Source of the DNA: an uncultured Verrucomicrobiota bacterium
GTDB taxonomy: Bacteria; Verrucomicrobiota; Verrucomicrobiia; Limisphaerales; UBA9464
Assembly (NCBI GenBank): GCA_903925515.1
Contig: CAIYFP010000069.1
Span: 1 to 7,077, forward strand
Direction: 5' to 3'
Length of the DNA stretch: 7,077 nucleotides
Under the pieces are notes generated by a model, which was not told the origin of the DNA, made no database searches, and worked only from the letters and a program-made list of their open reading frames with translations. The position numbers were made by a program, and so were the translations under genes. Shown piece by piece: positions 3,821-7,077 of this stretch (within the stretch, counting starts at the first letter, position 1; every line of letters starts with the position of its first letter).

Positions 3821-6676
3821 CTATTTTCCCGGCTTGAGGCCCGCGAGGTAGGCCAACAGGTCGGCTGCCTCCGACACCGTCAGGCCCGACAACAACCCCT
3901 CGGGCATGGCGGAGCCCGCCATGGTCTCGTCCCGTGCCACCTCGTCCCCCCGAAGACGTCGCTCAGCGCCGTCCTCCATCCGGATGCGCCGCGTTCCATC
4001 CGTCGCAACCTCCACGAACCCGGTTGCGGTCGTCCCGTCCTTCAGTTCGACGACGTGCAGCCGGTAGGCATCGGCAACGAGGCGCGCCGGGTTCACGAGG
4101 CTGTCCATCAATTCCGCACGGGTTCGCTCCGCCCCAATCCGCCCAAGGTCCGGCCCGAACCGTCCCCCCTTGCCCCCGACGGCATGGCATCGGATGCAAC
4201 CCGGGCCGTCCGGCGACTCGAACACCCTCTGGCCGCGCATGGGGTTGCCCCGTGCCGCGAGGATCTGCTGCACGGGCACCCGGTCGCCCATCGTGTCACG
4301 GCGCATGCCCTCGGGTGCATGCGGCATCCAAACATCTCGCACCGAGCCGTGGTTGGATGCGAGCCCCGCCTTCACCCGCTCGGCCGGCGGCTTGCCGGGT
4401 AAAATCCGGGACAAATCCTCCAACGATTCCTCCAGCGTGCCTTCCCCCGGACGCGCCGTCCCAACATGGGGTCCCATCGCCCGGATCCAATCGGCCACCA
4501 CCCGGGCTCCGGCGAAGTCCGGACGCCGCCCGCCCATCGGCGGCATGTGCCCGGAACCGCCCGTCACGATGCGATGAAACACCACGGAACGCGCCGGCTC
4601 CCCTGGGGCGATCAACCGTGCGTCCCCAATTCCGAAGGTCCCGCGGGCCGGGCGGGCGTCGAGCACCGCCGACTTGCCCAGCGGTTCCTCCATGCCAAAC
4701 CGCGCCGCCACTGCCGCGCCGGCGCCAAACCGGTGGCATGGCGAGCAGTTCACGTGGAGCCATGAGCGCGCCCGGCGCTCCATGGGCGCCGTCTCGTCCC
4801 CGTGGTGCGCAAGGTGGAACGCCGCGTTCGTGGCAACGTTCGGCGCCACCCAACCCTTGGCTCGCCATCCTTCCAACGTCCCCGAGCCCGCCAACTGCGC
4901 CACGTTGAAGCCCAGCACGAAACCCGGCCACGCGTTGTGGCAACGCAGGCAATCCGACCGCGCATGGATCGTCCACCGACGCCGCCCCTCGCCCGCCCAT
5001 TCCACCTCTGCGGAGTCGCCGTCCGCCGCGACAAGGTCGGCGTCCGTGGCCTTGTTGTTCCACCGATACGCATAGGCGGCCCATGACTCGCCGTTGAAAT
5101 GCAGGAGCTGGGTTTCAATGGGTCGCCCCGCGCCCGCCGCCTGCGCTGTCGCCCCGGCATTCGCGGCGGGCGCGAACAGCGTCTTCGCAAGCACGGTCCC
5201 GCCCCTCCATGCACCCGGCTCCACCGGCGCGTCCCCGGGGATGCCAACCCATCGCCTCGCCGCCGCGCCCTCGTGCCAGCGCGGCTCCACCACGTCGTAG
5301 GGCAGGACGCCCGGCGCGGGCTCATGCCGTGCCACGTCCAGGAAAAGTCCCGTGGCGGACAAGCGCCGCGGGAACTCCGTCGGCGTCGTCGCGACGTTGT
5401 CCCCGAGCCGATGCAAGCCGCCGCCCTGATGGTCGAGCACGTACGTCTCGTCGCCGGGGCCGTTGGCGAACGCGACGATCTTGAGGGGCGTGTCGGCGAC
5501 CTCGACGGGGGACGCGCCGGCGGCGGTGGACAACATCCAGACCTTGCCGGTCTCCCAGTCGCCATAGACATGGTGCCCACGGAACCTTGCGAGCGCCTTG
5601 CCGCGATGGAACACGCCCCCGGTGAGGCTCGCGGCCTCGGTGTGCGGATGCGCGGCGACCGGCCGTCCCACGGGCGTGGGCGCCTCGACCGACGCATCGA
5701 CGAGGTGCGGACCCTCCTCGCGCGCCCAGCCGCCATTGTAGCCCGCCGTCACGCGATGGACCGTCTCCCACAATTCCCAGCCCACGTCCGACACCCACAA
5801 CGAACCATCCGGCGCGAAGCCCATGCGCCATGGATTGCGAAATCCGTACGCCCAAATCTCCGGTCGAACGCCCGGGCGTCCCACGAACGGATTGTCGGCC
5901 GGCACCGCCATCGGCCGGGTGCCATCCGCCGGATGGACGTCCACCCGCAGGATGCTCGAAAGCAGGTCGTCCAGCCGCTGGCCCGTGCGCAACGCGTCCG
6001 GCGGCTCGGGCGAGCTGCCGTCGCCCGTCGAGATGTAGAGCTTGTGGTCGGGGCCGAACCTCAGGGCGCACCCGTTGTGTCCTCCGCCCAGCCATGTCAG
6101 GAGAACCACCTCCGACCCGGGGTCCACGACCGGTGACGCGCCGTCGGCGAACGTGAACCGGCTCACCCGCGAGCCGTCTGGCTTGCCGTCGGCGTTCACG
6201 TAGGCCACGAAGATCCACCGGTTGGTCGCATGGCCGGGGTCCAGGGCGAACCCAAGCAACTGGTTAAACGGGCGCCCGTTTGCGGCGAGGTCGAGCGCGA
6301 CCCTGGGCACGCCGGCCAGTGCGCCAGTGCCCGGGTCCCCCGGCCCTGTCCCGCGCGCGGGCATCACCAACACTTGCCCCCCATGCTGCGCCACCCACCA
6401 AAGGTTCCGCACCCGGTCATGCTCCAGCTCGACCGGGCTCTTGAACGTGACGTCCGGACGCACCCGGTCCACCCGCGCGGCCGGGGGTGGCTCCGGCGAG
6501 CCCTCCACCCGCGACGTCACCCACGGGACGCGCCCGGCATCGACCCGGGGATGCAACGCGCCCACCGCCACCCATGCCATCCACCATGCCCACGCCATGC
6601 ACCGCCCCCGTTGCATGGCATCCGCGCGCCGAGTCGCAGCGTTCCCGTTCATGCCCCTTTCATGCCCATGGTTCAT
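3821..6676 (-). CDS. Secreted PQQ-type sugar dehydrogenase fused to a triheme cytochrome c
   Basis: The 951-residue protein has three regions. Residues about 72-430 form a glucose/sorbosone dehydrogenase beta-propeller. GGGHNGCALRFGPD (197-210) holds the probable catalytic His200, GDG is at 218-220, and AYGFRNPWRMGFAPDGSLWVSDVG (276-299) supplies a probable PQQ-contacting Arg280. Residues about 435-735 resemble the SO2930-type diheme cytochrome region (LSATGLF, RWHEGAAARRW, GTVLAKT), with hemes at CLRCH 576-580 and CSPCH 644-648 and a GHMPPMG Met-ligand motif at 709-715. Residues about 812-949 match the Pirellula/Verrucomicrobium heme domain (TIGR02603): CIRCH 827-831, FGPDLGRIG, and SAMPEGLL (922-929) with a likely axial Met. 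A hydrophobic MAWAWWMAWVAVGAL segment (27-41) behind arginines indicates a signal peptide, needed for heme attachment outside the cytoplasm. Inferred role: oxidise a sugar-like substrate and pass electrons through the hemes. Three starts compete: ATG 6676 (ATGA overlap with the upstream gene), ATG 6652 (AAAGGGG just ahead) and ATG 6616 (neatest signal peptide). Confidence 0.87.
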   Translation of the reverse strand: MNHGHERGMNGNAATRRADAMQRGRCMAWAWWMAWVAVGALHPRVDAGRVPWVTSRVEGSPEPPPAARVDRVRPDVTFKSPVELEHDRVRNLWWVAQHGGQVLVMPARGTGPGDPGTGALAGVPRVALDLAANGRPFNQLLGFALDPGHATNRWIFVAYVNADGKPDGSRVSRFTFADGASPVVDPGSEVVLLTWLGGGHNGCALRFGPDHKLYISTGDGSSPEPPDALRTGQRLDDLLSSILRVDVHPADGTRPMAVPADNPFVGRPGVRPEIWAYGFRNPWRMGFAPDGSLWVSDVGWELWETVHRVTAGYNGGWAREEGPHLVDASVEAPTPVGRPVAAHPHTEAASLTGGVFHRGKALARFRGHHVYGDWETGKVWMLSTAAGASPVEVADTPLKIVAFANGPGDETYVLDHQGGGLHRLGDNVATTPTEFPRRLSATGLFLDVARHEPAPGVLPYDVVEPRWHEGAAARRWVGIPGDAPVEPGAWRGGTVLAKTLFAPAANAGATAQAAGAGRPIETQLLHFNGESWAAYAYRWNNKATDADLVAADGDSAEVEWAGEGRRRWTIHARSDCLRCHNAWPGFVLGFNVAQLAGSGTLEGWRAKGWVAPNVATNAAFHLAHHGDETAPMERRARSWLHVNCSPCHRFGAGAAVAARFGMEEPLGKSAVLDARPARGTFGIGDARLIAPGEPARSVVFHRIVTGGSGHMPPMGGRRPDFAGARVVADWIRAMGPHVGTARPGEGTLEESLEDLSRILPGKPPAERVKAGLASNHGSVRDVWMPHAPEGMRRDTMGDRVPVQQILAARGNPMRGQRVFESPDGPGCIRCHAVGGKGGRFGPDLGRIGAERTRAELMDSLVNPARLVADAYRLHVVELKDGTTATGFVEVATDGTRRIRMEDGAERRLRGDEVARDETMAGSAMPEGLLSGLTVSEAADLLAYLAGLKPGK

Positions 6677-7077
6677 GCGCCGTACAACTGCCTCGCGTTG
6701 CCCATCAACACCCGCCGCGCCGCCTCGTCGCCCCGCGCCGCAAGGTAGTCGCGGGCAATCCCGACCACCCGTTGCAGCGGCGCGAACCGGGCCGACACGG
6801 GCCAGTTGGAGCCGAACACGAGGCGCCGGTCCCCGAACCGTTCCCAGAGCGCGTCCAGCACGGGCTGGTAGAAGGCCGCGTCCGAAGGCGCGTCCCCGCT
6901 GGCGCGTCCGCTGCCTTCCACAAGGCCCGAAACCTTCACATGGACGCGGGGCAGGGCGGCCATCGCATCCATCCCGCGCAGCCACTCGCCTGGCGGCTGG
7001 CGGCCATCGACGCGCACGTTGGCGCAGTGGTCCACGACGATGTCGAGCGAGGACACGGCACGACCCAGCGCGACGAC
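6673..7077 (-). CDS. Amidohydrolase 2 / COG3618-type metal-dependent hydrolase, C-terminal part
   Basis: The last 134 residues of a TIM-barrel hydrolase enter from the right edge. Seen in order are LDIVVDHCAN (11-20), a barrel strand with the family Asp-His pair, then VHVKVSGL (45-52), LDALWERFGDRRLVFGSNWPVS (74-95) and the closing NARQLYG (127-133). Relatives hydrolyse lactones, such as sugar lactones, or related cyclic substrates in sugar catabolism. The usual GSDWP Asp of the last barrel strands, a metal or catalytic position in many members, is Asn here (GSNWP). Some family members are recalled with Asn, so activity cannot be judged. Its TGA overlaps the possible ATG of the dehydrogenase-cytochrome gene (ATGA), implying one operon in which a sugar oxidised to a lactone could then be opened. 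The N-terminal half with the first metal ligands is outside the window. Confidence 0.8.
   Translation of the reverse strand, partial: VVALGRAVSSLDIVVDHCANVRVDGRQPPGEWLRGMDAMAALPRVHVKVSGLVEGSGRASGDAPSDAAFYQPVLDALWERFGDRRLVFGSNWPVSARFAPLQRVVGIARDYLAARGDEAARRVLMGNARQLYGA

Noticed and set aside
3934..4908. Long plus-strand frames opposite the dehydrogenase-cytochrome gene
   Set aside because: Pro/Arg/Ser-rich shadows, without motifs, of a gene with clear heme and propeller motifs.
6677..6985. N-terminal extension of the dehydrogenase-cytochrome frame to 6985
   Set aside because: It lies inside the amidohydrolase gene in another frame and would put over 100 arginine-rich residues before the signal peptide.

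Overview
This is a GC-rich bacterial segment of 7077 bases. The best clue to its origin is the large gene at 3821-6676. It fuses a PQQ-type sugar dehydrogenase propeller, a diheme cytochrome region and a heme domain of the type first named from Pirellula and Verrucomicrobium. That points to Planctomycetota or Verrucomicrobiota, perhaps a Pedosphaera-like verrucomicrobium. The assignment is an inference from family knowledge, not a database result.

Left part (1-3695): a patchwork of mobile or accessory fragments. At the edge is the start of a RelB/DinJ-type antitoxin (1-140, minus strand). A repeat-rich gap (141-486) follows, then a 5'-truncated RepA-like/AAA_25 ATPase that keeps Walker B but has lost Walker A (487-1266, plus strand), with a strong intrinsic terminator at 1294-1325. 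Convergent to it is a Phd/YefM antitoxin plus VapC (PIN) toxin module on the minus strand (1282-1969), visibly AT-richer than its surroundings. Its toxin gene carries an in-frame TAG at codon 32. Next is an apparently complete IS701-family insertion sequence (2059-3513) with matching terminal inverted repeats and a 4-bp CTAA target duplication.

Middle (3639-3770): a complete tRNA-Val(GAC) gene on the minus strand. Its 3' end and the 57 bp beyond it belong to a repeat of about 75 bp. A second, diverged copy lies in the same orientation at 399-474, exactly where the truncated ATPase begins. The ATPase, the toxin-antitoxin module and the IS therefore sit between two copies of a tRNA 3' end, as expected for a decayed element integrated at a tRNA gene. 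No integrase is visible, so this is a hypothesis.

Right part (3821-7077): a core-metabolism-like minus-strand pair. The tail of a COG3618-type amidohydrolase overlaps by 4 bp (ATGA) a 951-residue secreted dehydrogenase-cytochrome fusion with three CXXCH heme sites. The pair suggests a periplasmic sugar or sugar-lactone oxidation step (propeller to hemes to an external electron carrier) coupled to a lactone- or amide-hydrolysing enzyme. The substrate cannot be read from the sequence.
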